Positions 26,439 through 36,295 of a stretch of 64,000 nt of DNA are shown in pieces. Numbering within the stretch: position 1 is the stretch's first letter; each line of letters begins with the position of its first letter. The position numbers and the translations under genes are program-made. The notes beneath the pieces were generated by a model. That model searched no databases. It was not told the origin of the DNA and saw nothing but the letters and a program-made list of their open reading frames with translations. Source of the DNA: Azospirillum griseum (GTDB lineage: Bacteria > Pseudomonadota > Alphaproteobacteria > Azospirillales > Azospirillaceae); assembly GCF_003966125.1 (NCBI RefSeq), contig NZ_RXMA01000006.1, positions 172,581 through 236,580 of the forward strand. The letters are read 5' to 3'.

Positions 26439-27644
26439 TCAGCGCAGACGCAGCAGAAACGCTCCCGCCAGCGCGGCCAGAGACAGCAAGCCAGCGATGA
26501 ACAGCGCCACCCCGGTCCAACCAAACACGTGCCAGAACAGCCCGCCCGAGGTCCCGGCCACCGTCGATCCCATGTAATAGCAAAACAGATAGATGGAGGA
26601 GGCCTGCCCCCGGCTGCGCTGCGCCCGCTGGCCGATCCAGGCCGACACGATGGAATGAGCGCCGAAAAAGGAGAAGGTGAACAGGCCGATTCCGCCCATG
26701 ATGAACCATAGGGATTCCGGCTCCATCGCGCCCAGTCCGGCGATCATCAGAAGAATCGCCGCCATCAGGGTCCGGCTGTTGCCGAATCGTCCGGCCAGCC
26801 AACCGAACAGCGGTGAACTGACCATGCCGAAGCAATAGACGACGGACACCGCCCCCACCAACGCCGGGCGCAGATCGAACGGCGGGTCGGTCAAGCGGAA
26901 GGCGATGTAGTTGAAGGCGGTGACAAAGCCGCCCATCAGCAGGAACCCCAAGCTGAACAGCGCCAGGATTGCCCGGTCGGCCAACAGCCCGCGCCAGGAC
27001 GCCGCAAGCGCCGACAACCCCGACGGACGACGGACGAAGTGGCGCGACGGCGGCAGCCCCTTCCACACCGTCAACGCCGCCGCGACGCCCAGCACACCGA
27101 CCAGACCGACCGCGATCCGCCAATTGCCCAGATCGGCGATCAGCGCGGTCAGGACGCGGCCCGACATCCCCCCCATCGCCGTCCCGCCGATGTACAGCCC
27201 CATCGCAACACCGGCGGTTTTCGGATCGACCTCTTCGGAGACATAGGCCATCGCCACGGCGGGCAGGCCGCTGAGCGCGATGCCTTCCAGCGCCCGCAGG
27301 GCAAGCAGACCCTGCCAATCGGGCATCACCGCGCCGACGATTCCCAAAAGCCCGGACACCAGCAGGGCCGCCACCATCACCGGCTTGCGCCCGATTCCAT
27401 CCGACAAGGCCCCGGCCACCAGCAGGGCCACCGCCAGACACCCGGTGCTGAGCGACAGGGCCAGGCTGGATTCCGCCGGGGTGACACCGAAATCCCGCGC
27501 GAAGTCCGGCATCAGCGGTTGCACGCAGTACAGCGAGGCGAAGGTGGAAAACCCGGCCACAAACAGGATGCGGCTGGCCGACCGATAGGCGGCGGTTCCC
27601 GCCTGCAAATAGGCTGAAGCGTCGTCCTCTGGCACGCCCGTCAT
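26439..27644 (-). CDS. MFS transporter, YnfM-like
   Basis: A 401-residue inner-membrane transporter with about 12 hydrophobic helices. The cytoplasmic loop 2-3 signature is [13 protein letters not shown], and the mirrored motif [13 protein letters not shown] occurs in the second half. The sequence style, with an early [16 protein letters not shown] segment ([15 protein letters not shown]), matches the YnfM/arabinose-efflux-like subfamily of drug/metabolite exporters. The substrate cannot be predicted. The ATG at 27644 lies directly after AGGGGG, leaving unusually short spacing, so the exact start is uncertain. It is divergent from serS and precedes acireductone dioxygenase by 135 bp. Confidence 0.85.
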   Translation of the reverse strand: MTGVPEDDASAYLQAGTAAYRSASRILFVAGFSTFASLYCVQPLMPDFARDFGVTPAESSLALSLSTGCLAVALLVAGALSDGIGRKPVMVAALLVSGLLGIVGAVMPDWQGLLALRALEGIALSGLPAVAMAYVSEEVDPKTAGVAMGLYIGGTAMGGMSGRVLTALIADLGNWRIAVGLVGVLGVAAALTVWKGLPPSRHFVRRPSGLSALAASWRGLLADRAILALFSLGFLLMGGFVTAFNYIAFRLTDPPFDLRPALVGAVSVVYCFGMVSSPLFGWLAGRFGNSRTLMAAILLMIAGLGAMEPESLWFIMGGIGLFTFSFFGAHSIVSAWIGQRAQRSRGQASSIYLFCYYMGSTVAGTSGGLFWHVFGWTGVALFIAGLLSLAALAGAFLLRLR

Positions 27645-27833
27645 CCCCCTGGCTGTGATGGTGTCGTGGGTTGTGTCCCGGGCGCTGCCGCACCGCATCA
27701 CGAGCGACACAGTGGCGCGACGATCCGCCGCTGTCCAAAGCCGCATGGGCGGGACGGCCATGCCCTCCACGCAGAGCCAAAGCAACCCGACGATCTGTTG
27801 CCCCTGGCGCTGGATCTTCCCCGATGCGCGCCG

Positions 27834-27839
27834 TATAAC
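27834..27839 (+). promoter_or_regulatory. Candidate -10 element for serS
   Basis: TATAAC stands 34 bp before the serS start, with TGGATC 17 bp further upstream as a weak -35. This is a plausible housekeeping promoter for the serS-surE unit, judged by eye only. Confidence 0.35.
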
Positions 27840-27872
27840 CATCCACCCACTGTCTTTTTCGATGTTCGAGCC

Positions 27873-29144
27873 ATGCACGACCTTCGCGCCATCCGAGAAA
27901 ATCCCGAAGCCTTCGACCGTGGCCTTGGCCGCCGGGGATTGGCGGCGCTGTCGTCGTCCGTGATCGAGCTGGACAGCCGCCGCCGCGCCGCGCAGACCCA
28001 GATGCAGGACATGCAGGCCCGCCGGAACGAAGCGGCCAAGGAGATCGGTGTGGCCAAGCGCGAAGGCCGCGACGCCCAACCCATTCTGGACGAAATGGCC
28101 GCGCTGAAGGAGCGCCTGCCACAGGTGGAGGAGGAGGAACGCCGCCTTGGCGCGGAGCTGGACGCCCTGCTGGCCAGCCTGCCCAACATTCCCGCCGACG
28201 ATGTGCCCGAGGGGCCGGACGAAAGCGCCAACGTCGAGATCCGCCGCTGGGGGACCCCGCCGGAGATCGCCAACCCCAAGCAGCATTATGAATTGGGCGA
28301 GGCGCTCGGCCTGATGGATTTCGAGGCGGCGGCCCGCATGTCGGGCGCGCGCTTCACCGTGCTGAAGGGCGGCTTGGCCCGTCTGGAACGCGCGCTGGCC
28401 GATTTCATGCTGGACATCCACACCAGCGAGAACGGCTACACCGAAATCGCCCCGCCCTTGATGGTGCGCGACAACGCCCTGTTCGGCACCGGCCAGTTGC
28501 CGAAGTTCGAAGAGGATCTGTTCAAGACCACCGGGTCGGATCACTACCTGATCCCGACCTCCGAAGTGCCGCTGACCAATCTGGTCAACGACCAGATTGT
28601 CGCCAGCGAAGAGCTGCCGCTGCGCTACACCGCGCTGACCCCCTGCTTCCGCGCCGAAGCCGGGTCGGCCGGGCGTGACACGCGCGGCATGATCCGCCAG
28701 CACCAGTTCTGGAAGGTCGAGATGGTCGGCATCGCCACCCCCGACCAGTCGGAGGAGGAGCATCAGCGGATGGTCCGCTGCGCCGAAACGGTGCTGGAGC
28801 GGTTGGGGCTGCCCTACCGCACCATCGTGCTATGCACCGGCGACATGGGCTTTTCCTCGCGCAAGACCTACGACATCGAAGTGTGGTTGCCGGGGCAGAA
28901 CGCCTATCGCGAGATCTCCAGCGTGTCGAACTGCGGCGATTTCCAGGCCCGCCGCATGAAGGCCCGATGCCGCGCCAAGGGCGAGAAGCAAACGCAATTC
29001 CTGCACACCCTGAACGGGTCGGGCGTGGCCGTGGGCCGCTGCCTGATCGCGGTTCTGGAAAATTACCAGCAGCCCGACGGCTCCATCCTGGTGCCGGAGG
29101 CCCTGCGCCCGTACATGCGCGGGCTTGAGAGGATCACCGCCTGA
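27873..29144 (+). CDS. serS: Seryl-tRNA synthetase
   Basis: A 423-residue class II aminoacyl-tRNA synthetase that charges tRNA-Ser (and tRNA-Sec) with serine. The N-terminal long coiled-coil arm (about 25-100) is followed by the catalytic core. Visible motifs are motif 2, [22 protein letters not shown], shown here only in part as [14 protein letters not shown], the serine-binding TSEVPLTN, and motif 3, with [19 protein letters not shown]. The start ([14 protein letters not shown]) aligns with the family start. Its stop overlaps the surE start (TGATG), as is usual in alphaproteobacteria. Confidence 0.98.
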   Translation: MHDLRAIRENPEAFDRGLGRRGLAALSSSVIELDSRRRAAQTQMQDMQARRNEAAKEIGVAKREGRDAQPILDEMAALKERLPQVEEEERRLGAELDALLASLPNIPADDVPEGPDESANVEIRRWGTPPEIANPKQHYELGEALGLMDFEAAARMSGARFTVLKGGLARLERALADFMLDIHTSENGYTEIAPPLMVRDNALFGTGQLPKFEEDLFKTTGSDHYLIPTSEVPLTNLVNDQIVASEELPLRYTALTPCFRAEAGSAGRDTRGMIRQHQFWKVEMVGIATPDQSEEEHQRMVRCAETVLERLGLPYRTIVLCTGDMGFSSRKTYDIEVWLPGQNAYREISSVSNCGDFQARRMKARCRAKGEKQTQFLHTLNGSGVAVGRCLIAVLENYQQPDGSILVPEALRPYMRGLERITA

Positions 29145-29926
29145 TGTTCGACGCACCGCTCGACCTGACGAACGCCCGCATCCTCGTCACCAACGACGAC
29201 GGAATCCACGCCCAGGGGCTGAAGGTGCTGGAAGGCATCGCCCGGTCCCTGACCGAGGATGTGTGGGTGGTCGCCCCGGAGATGGAGCAGTCGGCGGCCA
29301 GCCATTCGCTGACCATCAACCGCCCCCTGCGCCTGCGCAAGCTGGACGAGCGGCGCTTCACCGTGGACGGCACGCCGACCGATTGCGTGCTGCTGGCGAT
29401 CAACCATGTGATGAAGGACGCCCGTCCGACGCTGGTCCTGTCCGGTGTCAACCAGGGGTCCAACATCGGCGAGGATGTGACCTATTCCGGGACCATCGCC
29501 GCCGCGATGGAAGGAACGCTGCTCGGCGTCCCCTCCATCGCCTTGAGCCAGCATTACGAACCCGGCCACCCCATCGATTGGTCGGCGGCGATCGCCCATG
29601 GCGCGGACGTGGTGCGCAAGGCGCTGACGATTGCGTGGCCGAAAAATGTTTTGCTGAACGTCAATTTCCCGGCCTGCCCAGCGGACGCGGTGACGGGCGT
29701 CAAGGTGGTCCGTCACGGCAAGCGCAAGATCGGCGACGAACTGGTCGAACGGGTCGATCCGCGCGGCAAGCCCTACATCTGGATCGGCACCTTGCGCGGC
29801 GAGGCGGATGTGACCGAAGACACCGACATCCATACGGTGTTCCACGGCGGCATTTCGATCACGCCGATTGATCTCGATCTGACCCACACGCCAACATTGC
29901 ACACCCTGAAGCAGGCCTTTGTGTGA
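29144..29926 (+). CDS. surE: 5'-nucleotidase SurE
   Basis: A 260-residue metal-dependent survival protein SurE, which dephosphorylates nucleoside monophosphates and short polyphosphates. The metal site ILVTNDDGIHAQGL and the downstream SGVNQGSNIGEDVTYSGT segment are both intact. Its start overlaps the serS stop by one base, so the genes are co-translated. In many relatives a pcm gene (protein-isoaspartate methyltransferase) follows; here it is missing and the next gene is the LysM/LytM lipoprotein 162 bp on. Confidence 0.96.
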   Translation: MFDAPLDLTNARILVTNDDGIHAQGLKVLEGIARSLTEDVWVVAPEMEQSAASHSLTINRPLRLRKLDERRFTVDGTPTDCVLLAINHVMKDARPTLVLSGVNQGSNIGEDVTYSGTIAAAMEGTLLGVPSIALSQHYEPGHPIDWSAAIAHGADVVRKALTIAWPKNVLLNVNFPACPADAVTGVKVVRHGKRKIGDELVERVDPRGKPYIWIGTLRGEADVTEDTDIHTVFHGGISITPIDLDLTHTPTLHTLKQAFV

Positions 29927-30088
29927 CCGCGCGCGGCGGCGTGGGCACGCAGCGCAAAAGACTTGACGGATCAACCCGCCGTTGGTGGTGTCACGGGTGA
30001 TCCACCGGAGACGACGGGCAGGGGAGGGGAAAGCTCTCCCGCGCTGCTCGCTCCGGTGCGTTGAACGCGGTTTTCTTCAGGAGGTTCT

Positions 30089-31702
30089 GTGACCCGTTTG
30101 CATCGCTCCGCCACTGTCGGACCCGCCGCAACAGGTTCGTTCCACCTGATGCCCGCCCGCACCCGTCCTTTCGTCGCTGCATCGCTGCTGGTCTTGAGTC
30201 TGGCGGCGTGCGAGCGTGTGGGGGACCTTGCCCCGGTCATCAACAAGAGCGGACTGTCTCCGGCGGATGCCGCCGTCACCGACACCATCCTTGTCCAGAA
30301 GGGCGACAGCGCCTACATCGTCGCCCGCCGGTACAACGTGCCGCTGCGCGACCTGATTGATGCGAATCGCCTCTCGCCTCCCTACAAGTTGGAAGCCGGG
30401 CAAAAGCTGGTGCTGCCGTCCGCCCGCAGTTACGTGGTTCAGCGCGGCGATACGCTCTATGGCATTTCGCGCATGCACAATGTGGATGTCAGCGAGTTGA
30501 CCCGCCTGAACAATCTGACACCTCCCTACGCGGTGCAGCCGGGCCAGACGCTGCGCCTGCCGGGTCCGGGGCCAGGCGCTGCAACCTCGACCATTGTGGC
30601 CAGCGCACCGGAATCCGCCCCCCCCACCGTGACCACCCTGTCGGAGGCACCAACCAGCGCCGCTGCCCCGGCTGCCAACGCCGGACGGGGAGCGCGTTCC
30701 TCCATCCAGGCGGCGGAACTGGCCCCGCCGGGAGGAAGCCCATCGTCCACCACCGCACCGCCGCTTGCTGCTCCAGCCGCACCCACGGAACCGTCGGCAC
30801 CGGTGAGCGGCGGCGCGAGCACCGTCACCGTTTCAAGCGCGCCAATCCCCTTGACCAAGCCCGGAACCACCCCGGCCTCCACCCCCGCCGTCGACGCTGA
30901 ACCCGTCTTTCAGCCGGGACAAAGCCCGGTGACGTTGCGTCCGACCGCTCACAAGCCGGACGCGTCCGCCGACGCCGCTGCAGCGGTACCAACACCGTCC
31001 GTGCCCGCTGCGCCCACGCCGCCAAGCCTGCCGAGTGGTCGCAGCAGCGTCGCCGACAGCGCGAGCGCGGACGTGGCCAGTGTCCCGATCCCAGGGGCAA
31101 AACCGGATTTTGGCAAGGCCCCGGTTGCGCCCACACCCGCCGGGCCGACCCCGGCAACGGCTCCACCGACCAACGCCGCTCCCACCCCGTCGGTGAAACC
31201 AACGGACAGCGGCAAGGGATCCGAGACGAAAACGGCGGAGGCGAATCCCGACGCCGCCCCCCCGCCGCGCGGCGGCACCCGCTTCCTCTGGCCGGTCAAG
31301 GGGCGCTTGATCTCCAACTACGGCCCCAAGCCGGACGGGCTGCACAACGACGGCCTGAACATCGCGGCGGCCAAGGGCACCCCGGTGGTCGCCGCCGACA
31401 ACGGGATCGTCGCCTATGCGGGCAACGAGCTGCGCGGTTTCGGCAATCTGCTGCTCGTCAAGCACGCCGACGGCTGGATCACCGCCTACGCCCACCTCGA
31501 CCGGATCGAGGTGGAGCGCGGGGCGACGGTGAAGCGCGGGCAGACCATCGGGCGGGTCGGTCAGACCGGCTCCGTGACCAGCCCGCAGCTCCATTTCGAA
31601 CTGCGCAAGGGCAGCCAGGCGGTGGACCCCAGCGGCCAGATGGACCGCAAGCCGCCGGTCAGCGAAGGGGCTTTCCGAGACGGCCCGCCAGGTCCTGGAT
31701 GA
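30089..31702 (+). CDS. NlpD-like lipoprotein with two LysM and a degenerate LytM (M23) domain
   Basis: A 537-residue envelope protein. A lipoprotein signal ends at lipobox SLAAC (Cys41). Two LysM peptidoglycan-binding repeats follow (about 67-111 and 115-158), then a long Pro/Ala/Thr-rich linker (about 160-395) and a C-terminal M23/LytM domain (about 397-525). In that domain the zinc-ligand positions normally His and Asp read Asn and Asn (LHNDGLNIAA), while the later YAHL and LHFEL motifs persist. This pattern fits a non-catalytic amidase activator of the NlpD/EnvC type rather than an endopeptidase. The GTG start at 30089 has a textbook AGGAGG four bases upstream. The 3' end overlaps the convergent ATPase gene by 44 bp. 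Confidence 0.88.
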   Translation: MTRLHRSATVGPAATGSFHLMPARTRPFVAASLLVLSLAACERVGDLAPVINKSGLSPADAAVTDTILVQKGDSAYIVARRYNVPLRDLIDANRLSPPYKLEAGQKLVLPSARSYVVQRGDTLYGISRMHNVDVSELTRLNNLTPPYAVQPGQTLRLPGPGPGAATSTIVASAPESAPPTVTTLSEAPTSAAAPAANAGRGARSSIQAAELAPPGGSPSSTTAPPLAAPAAPTEPSAPVSGGASTVTVSSAPIPLTKPGTTPASTPAVDAEPVFQPGQSPVTLRPTAHKPDASADAAAAVPTPSVPAAPTPPSLPSGRSSVADSASADVASVPIPGAKPDFGKAPVAPTPAGPTPATAPPTNAAPTPSVKPTDSGKGSETKTAEANPDAAPPPRGGTRFLWPVKGRLISNYGPKPDGLHNDGLNIAAAKGTPVVAADNGIVAYAGNELRGFGNLLLVKHADGWITAYAHLDRIEVERGATVKRGQTIGRVGQTGSVTSPQLHFELRKGSQAVDPSGQMDRKPPVSEGAFRDGPPGPG

Positions 31703-32516
31703 ACTGCCACGCGACGCGGCCCGACCGGCTGCCGCGCGTGACCGACCATTCGACCGCCTCGGCGTGCAGTTGCTCGTCGGGCACCTCCAGGCCGAAATGC
31801 CGGGCGTAGCCCTCGATCATGGCGAAATAGGTGCTCTGGTCGCAGTTGTGGAAGCCCAGCCACAGACCGAAACGGTCGGACAGCGACACCTTTTCCTCGA
31901 CCGCTTCCGCCGGGTTGATGGCGGTGGAGCGTTCGTTCTCGATCATGTCGCGCGGCATCAGATGGCGGCGGTTGGAGGTGGCGTAGAACACCACATTGTC
32001 CGGCCGCCCTTCGATCCCGCCATCAAGCACCGCCTTCAGCGATTTGTAATGCGCGTCGTCGTGATCGAAGGACAGGTCGTCGCAGAACAGGATGAAGCGG
32101 CGGTCCTCGCCCTTCAGACGGGCCAGCAGGCGGGGCAGGGTGGGGATGTCCTCCCGATGGATTTCCACCAGGGCCAACCCGCCCGGACGTTCCTGGCACA
32201 CCGCCGCGTGCACCGATTTGACGAGCGAGCTTTTGCCGGCACCGCGCGCGCCCCACAGCAGGGCGTTGTTGGCGGGCAGTCCATCGGCAAACCGCCGGGT
32301 GTTGTCGAGCAGGATGTCGCGCTGCCGCTCCACCCCCTGCAACAGGGCGATGTCCACCCGGTTGACCGCCGGAACCGGATCGAGACGGTCGGGATCGGCG
32401 TGCCAGACGAAGGCGTCGGCGGCGCTGATGTCGAGCCGGGCGGGCGGCGGCGGGGCCAGACGGTCGAGCGCGTCGGCGATACGGGTCAGAAGCGGGATCA
32501 AATCGTCGGCGGACAT
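31659..32516 (-). CDS. DUF815-family AAA ATPase
   Basis: A 285-residue P-loop ATPase. Walker A is GARGAGKSS and the Walker B-like segment is FILFCDDLSF, followed by the sensor region VVFYATSNRRHLMPRDM. These are diagnostic of the DUF815 (PF05673) family, whose function is unknown. No membrane segment is seen. The ATG at 32516 (MSADDLIPLL) is preferred over one 33 bp upstream because a GGA element precedes it at better spacing. It is the only minus-strand gene within the serS-to-secF block and its last 44 bp are antisense to the NlpD-like gene. Confidence 0.85.
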   Translation of the reverse strand: MSADDLIPLLTRIADALDRLAPPPPARLDISAADAFVWHADPDRLDPVPAVNRVDIALLQGVERQRDILLDNTRRFADGLPANNALLWGARGAGKSSLVKSVHAAVCQERPGGLALVEIHREDIPTLPRLLARLKGEDRRFILFCDDLSFDHDDAHYKSLKAVLDGGIEGRPDNVVFYATSNRRHLMPRDMIENERSTAINPAEAVEEKVSLSDRFGLWLGFHNCDQSTYFAMIEGYARHFGLEVPDEQLHAEAVEWSVTRGSRSGRVAWQFIQDLAGRLGKPLR

Positions 32517-32741
32517 CGTTTTCCAGGCACCTTTGCGCGAATTTTTCATGGAAACCGGGCGGCGGCGTCGCCATCTTTGCGACGCGCCCGCACGGTATCA
32601 CAGCGGTGCGGGCGCACAAGCCGCCGCCAAACCCCGGATGACGGCGCATCACCGTTGCATCCCAAGCATGGGCGGCTATAGTCGCGGGCGTCCCGGCGGA
32701 ACGCCGATCCCGCGCGAGACCAACCCAAAAGGAGCTCCCAG

Positions 32742-33161
32742 ATGTTCGTTTCGACGGCTTACGCACAGACCGCCGCGCCCGCAGCCGGTGGTGACATGAT
32801 TGTGCAGTTTCTGCCGCTGATTCTGATCTTCGTCGTCTTCTACTTCCTGCTGATCCGTCCGCAGCAAAAGAAGATGAAGGAGCACAAGGCCATGCTGTCG
32901 GCCATCCGTCGCGGCGACCGCGTCGTGACCGGCGGCGGCATCATCGGCGTTGTGACGAAGGTCGGTGCGGACGACGAAGTCTCCGTCGAAATCGCCGAAA
33001 ACGTCCGCGTGCGTTGCCTGCGCTCCACCATCAACCTCGTGCTTGCCAAGACCGAACCGGCCAACGGCAAGCCCGGCGACACCGCCGCCCCTGAAGAGGC
33101 CAAGACCGAGGATGCGCCCGCCGCTGGCGGTGTTCTTGGCAAGCTGCTGGGTCGCAAGTAA
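32742..33161 (+). CDS. yajC: Preprotein translocase subunit YajC
   Basis: A 139-residue single-pass inner membrane protein of the Sec holotranslocon. One transmembrane helix (about 20-40, IVQFLPLILIFVVFYFLLI) is followed by the conserved RPQQKKMKEH motif and the GDRVVTGGGIIGVVTKV domain. The tail is Ala/Pro/Glu-rich. The start at 32742 follows AAAGGAG. It begins the yajC-secD-secF-Mth938 transcript. Confidence 0.97.
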   Translation: MFVSTAYAQTAAPAAGGDMIVQFLPLILIFVVFYFLLIRPQQKKMKEHKAMLSAIRRGDRVVTGGGIIGVVTKVGADDEVSVEIAENVRVRCLRSTINLVLAKTEPANGKPGDTAAPEEAKTEDAPAAGGVLGKLLGRK

Positions 33162-33200
33162 TCCGGCCTCGCCGGACGTCAAATCGGATTCGAGTGACGC

Positions 33201-34799
33201 ATGCTCTATTTTTCGCGCTGGAAGATTTATATGATCGTGGCGACCTGCGTCGCCGGGTTCATTGTGATGCTGCCGAACTTCCTGGGCCGCGAGACGCTGG
33301 CCAGTTTGCCCGGCTGGTACGCCAACAGCCGGGTAGCCCTGGGTCTCGACCTGCGCGGCGGATCGCATCTGTTGCTCGAAGTCGATATGGCCACGGTCAT
33401 CCGTGACCGGGTCGAAGGGCTGGTGGACGGGGCGCGGCAGCAGTTGCGCACCGCCAACGTCGGTTACACCGCCATCACCGCCGGTGATCGCGGCCTGACC
33501 GTCCAGTTGCGCGACACCGCCCAGACCGACGACGCCGTGAAGGCGCTGCGCGGTCTGGCCAACCCGGTGGGCGGCGTGGCGATGGGCGGCGGTCAGTCCG
33601 ACATCACCGTGTCGGCCAACGGCAACACCCTGACCGTGACGCTCAGCGAAGTCGCCCTGCGCGACCGCGCCACCCAGGCCATCGAACAATCCATCGAAAT
33701 CGTCCGCCGCCGCATCGACGAGACCGGCGTGAACGAGCCGACGATCGCGCGCCAGGGGGCCGACCGCATCCTGGTCCAGCTGCCCGGCGTGGAGGACCCC
33801 GACCGGGTCAAGCGTCTGCTCGGCACCACCGCCAAAATGACCTTCCGCCTGGTTGACACCAACGCCGATCCGTCCACCGGCCGCGCCCCTCCTGGATCGG
33901 AAATCCTGCCCTCCACCGAGGGGGGCCGTGGGCAGACCGCCTACGTCATCCGCAAGAAGGTCGAGGTCGATGGGGCCACGCTGAAGAACGCGACGGCCTC
34001 CACCAACTCCCAATCCGGCGAGTGGGTGGTGAATTTCGAATTCAACAGCGCCGGGGCGAACCGCTTCGCCGAAATCACCAAGGTGAATGTCGGCCGTCCC
34101 TTCGCCATCGTGCTGGACAACAAGGTCATCAGCGCGCCGGTCATCCGCGAGCCGATCACCGGCGGGCGTGGCCAGATCAGCGGCAATTTCTCCGCCGCCA
34201 CCGCCAACGATCTGGCGGTGCTGCTGCGCGCTGGCGCCTTGCCCGCTCCGTTGAAGGTGATCGAGGAGCGGACGGTCGGCCCCGATCTGGGTGCTGACTC
34301 GATCCGCGCCGGTCTGACGGCGGTCGCCGTCGGCTTCGCCCTGGTCTGCGTCTACATGATCGCGTCCTATGGGCTGTTCGGGGCCTTCGCCTGCTTCGCG
34401 CTGCTCATCAACATCGTGCTGACGCTGGCCACCCTGTCGATGCTGCAAGCCACCCTGACCCTGCCGGGCATCGCCGGTGTGCTGCTGACGCTGGGTCTGG
34501 CGGTGGACGCCAACATCCTGATCAACGAGCGCATCCGCGAGGAGACGAAGAAGGGCCGGGGCGTCTACGCCTCGATGGAGGCCGGGTTCAGCCGCGCCTA
34601 CAGCACCATCGTCGACTCCAACCTGACGACGGCGATCAAGATGGCGTTGCTGTTCATCTTCGGCACCGGGACCATCAAGGGGTTCGCCGTCACCATCACG
34701 CTCGGCATTCTGATTTCCATGTTCACCGCCACCGTCCTGGTTCGGTTGATGATGGTGACGTGGCTGCGCCAGACGCGGCCCGCCGCGCTGCCGGTTTGA
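33201..34799 (+). CDS. secD: Protein translocase subunit SecD
   Basis: A 532-residue inner membrane protein that, with SecF, uses the proton gradient to pull exported proteins through SecYEG. One N-terminal transmembrane helix (about 7-26), a large periplasmic domain with the GLDLRGGSHLLLEVD and GRGQISGNFSAATANDLAVLL motifs, and five C-terminal helices including the GLAVDANILINERIREE signature. Length is normal. It lies 39 bp after yajC and 12 bp before secF. Confidence 0.98.
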   Translation: MLYFSRWKIYMIVATCVAGFIVMLPNFLGRETLASLPGWYANSRVALGLDLRGGSHLLLEVDMATVIRDRVEGLVDGARQQLRTANVGYTAITAGDRGLTVQLRDTAQTDDAVKALRGLANPVGGVAMGGGQSDITVSANGNTLTVTLSEVALRDRATQAIEQSIEIVRRRIDETGVNEPTIARQGADRILVQLPGVEDPDRVKRLLGTTAKMTFRLVDTNADPSTGRAPPGSEILPSTEGGRGQTAYVIRKKVEVDGATLKNATASTNSQSGEWVVNFEFNSAGANRFAEITKVNVGRPFAIVLDNKVISAPVIREPITGGRGQISGNFSAATANDLAVLLRAGALPAPLKVIEERTVGPDLGADSIRAGLTAVAVGFALVCVYMIASYGLFGAFACFALLINIVLTLATLSMLQATLTLPGIAGVLLTLGLAVDANILINERIREETKKGRGVYASMEAGFSRAYSTIVDSNLTTAIKMALLFIFGTGTIKGFAVTITLGILISMFTATVLVRLMMVTWLRQTRPAALPV

Positions 34800-34811
34800 G
34801 GAGGTCATTCC

Positions 34812-35759
34812 ATGTTCCGGCTTCGTCTGGTTCCTGACAACACCAAGATCCCGTTCATGAACGGCCGCTTCGCCGGCCTCATCATGTCGGCGTTCCTGTC
34901 CATCGCCTCGATCATCCTGTTCTTCCACCCGGGGCTGAATTACGGCATCGACTTCCGGGGCGGCATCGTCATCGAGGCGCGCACCCCGCAGGCCACCGAT
35001 TTCGCCTCGCTCCGCCACACGCTCACCGGCTTGGGCATGGGGCAGGTGGCGTTGCAGGAGTTCGGCTCCAACCAGGATGTGCTGATCCGCCTGGAACGCC
35101 AGCCCGGCGACGACGCCGCCCAGCAGGCCGCCGCCGACAAGGTGCGCGCCACCCTGGCCGCCGCCATCCCCGGCACCCAGGTCCGCCGGGTGGAAGCGGT
35201 CGGCGCGTCGGTCAGCGGCGAGCTGTTCACCAACGGCATGTTGGCGCTCGGCCTCGCCATGGTGGCGATGCTGTTCTACATCTGGTTCCGCTTTGAATGG
35301 CAGTTCGGGCTTGGTGCGGTCGTCACGCTGCTGCTCGACATCACCAAGATCGTCGGCTTCTACGCCATCACCGGCTTGCAGTTCAATCTGGTGGCGGTGG
35401 CGGCGATCCTGACCATCATGGGCTACTCGATCAACGACAAGGTCGTCGTCTATGACCGGATGCGCGAGAATCTGCGCGTCTACAAGAAGATGCCCTTGCG
35501 CGATCTGATCGATTTGTCGATCAACGAAACGCTGAACCGCACCGTCGGCACCTCGATGTGCACCTTCCTGTCGGTCATCCCGCTGGCGCTGTTCGGCGGC
35601 GAAGCCTTGCAGGATTTCGGCATCGTGCTGCTGCTGGGCGTGTTCATCGCCACCACCTCGTCGATCTTCATCGCCGCGCCGATCCTGCTGTTCCTGGGCG
35701 AAAACCGCCTGCGCCGTGGCGCGCCGGACACGGCGGCCACCCCGGCCGCCACGCCCTGA
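34812..35759 (+). CDS. secF: Protein translocase subunit SecF
   Basis: A 315-residue partner of SecD with six transmembrane helices. Family signatures are NYGIDFRGGIVIEAR near the N-terminus and GYSINDKVVVYDRMREN in the fourth to fifth helix region. A strong GAGGAGG ribosome binding site precedes the ATG. It is co-transcribed with secD. Confidence 0.98.
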   Translation: MFRLRLVPDNTKIPFMNGRFAGLIMSAFLSIASIILFFHPGLNYGIDFRGGIVIEARTPQATDFASLRHTLTGLGMGQVALQEFGSNQDVLIRLERQPGDDAAQQAAADKVRATLAAAIPGTQVRRVEAVGASVSGELFTNGMLALGLAMVAMLFYIWFRFEWQFGLGAVVTLLLDITKIVGFYAITGLQFNLVAVAAILTIMGYSINDKVVVYDRMRENLRVYKKMPLRDLIDLSINETLNRTVGTSMCTFLSVIPLALFGGEALQDFGIVLLLGVFIATTSSIFIAAPILLFLGENRLRRGAPDTAATPAATP

Positions 35760-35811
35760 TCCGTTGTTCCCACCCGCAACCGCCGCCTGAATCGCCCCCA
35801 AGGACCAGACC

Positions 35812-36192
35812 ATGGCCGACATCACCCCGATGATCCCGTCCGACCGTCAGGTCATCGACGGCTTTGGCGAGGGGCAATTCTGCGTCTCCGGGCAGTGGCG
35901 CGCCGGGCCGTTGATCGTGCTGCCCGACCGCACCCTGCCCTGGAACGTGGGGACGGACGTCAACGCCCTGACCATTGCCGATTTCGCCGACATCCTGGCG
36001 GCGGAACCGAAGGTGGAGCTTCTGTTGCTGGGAACCGGCCCGACCATGCTGTTCGTGCCCAAGGCCCTGCGGCAGGAGCTGCGGGCGGCGGGCGTGGTGG
36101 TGGAGTTCATGGACAGCCGGGCGGTGTGTCGCACCTACAACGTTCTGCTGGCGGAGGAGCGCCGCGTCGGCGTGGCCATGCTGCCGATCTGA
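35812..36192 (+). CDS. Mth938/NDUFAF3-family (DUF498) protein
   Basis: A 126-residue protein of the Mth938-domain family. Typical elements are ITIADFADILA-type helix (LTIADFADILAAEP), LLLGTGPTMLFVP and VEFMDSRAVCRTYNVLLAEERRV. The mitochondrial relative NDUFAF3 is an assembly factor of respiratory complex I. In alphaproteobacteria the gene commonly follows secF and precedes an NDUFAF6-like squalene/phytoene-synthase-family gene. Here that partner is 4 kb away at 40217, with sodB and hpnE-D-C in between. A terminator follows. Confidence 0.9.
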   Translation: MADITPMIPSDRQVIDGFGEGQFCVSGQWRAGPLIVLPDRTLPWNVGTDVNALTIADFADILAAEPKVELLLLGTGPTMLFVPKALRQELRAAGVVVEFMDSRAVCRTYNVLLAEERRVGVAMLPI

Positions 36193-36227
36193 CGCGTCTT
36201 TCCCCGACCGCATCGCCCAGAAACGAC

Positions 36228-36253
36228 AAAGGCGTCCCAACCGGGACGCCTTT
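36228..36253. terminator. Bidirectional intrinsic terminator
   Basis: A perfect 11-bp stem (36228-36238 with 36243-36253, loop AACC) has AAA at one foot and TTT at the other. It lies between the convergent Mth938 and sodB genes. Confidence 0.85.
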
Positions 36254-36295
36254 GCCGCATTCAGTGGTCCGACCGAAACGGTCCGACCGAGGAGA

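Noticed and set aside
30089..31702. Active M23 endopeptidase
   Set aside because: The His and Asp zinc ligands are replaced by Asn residues, fitting a non-catalytic activator.
32676..35825. Minus-strand 1049-codon frame opposite yajC-secD-secF
   Set aside because: Antisense shadow of three conserved sec genes, Gln/Asp/Gly-rich, without domain or ribosome binding site.
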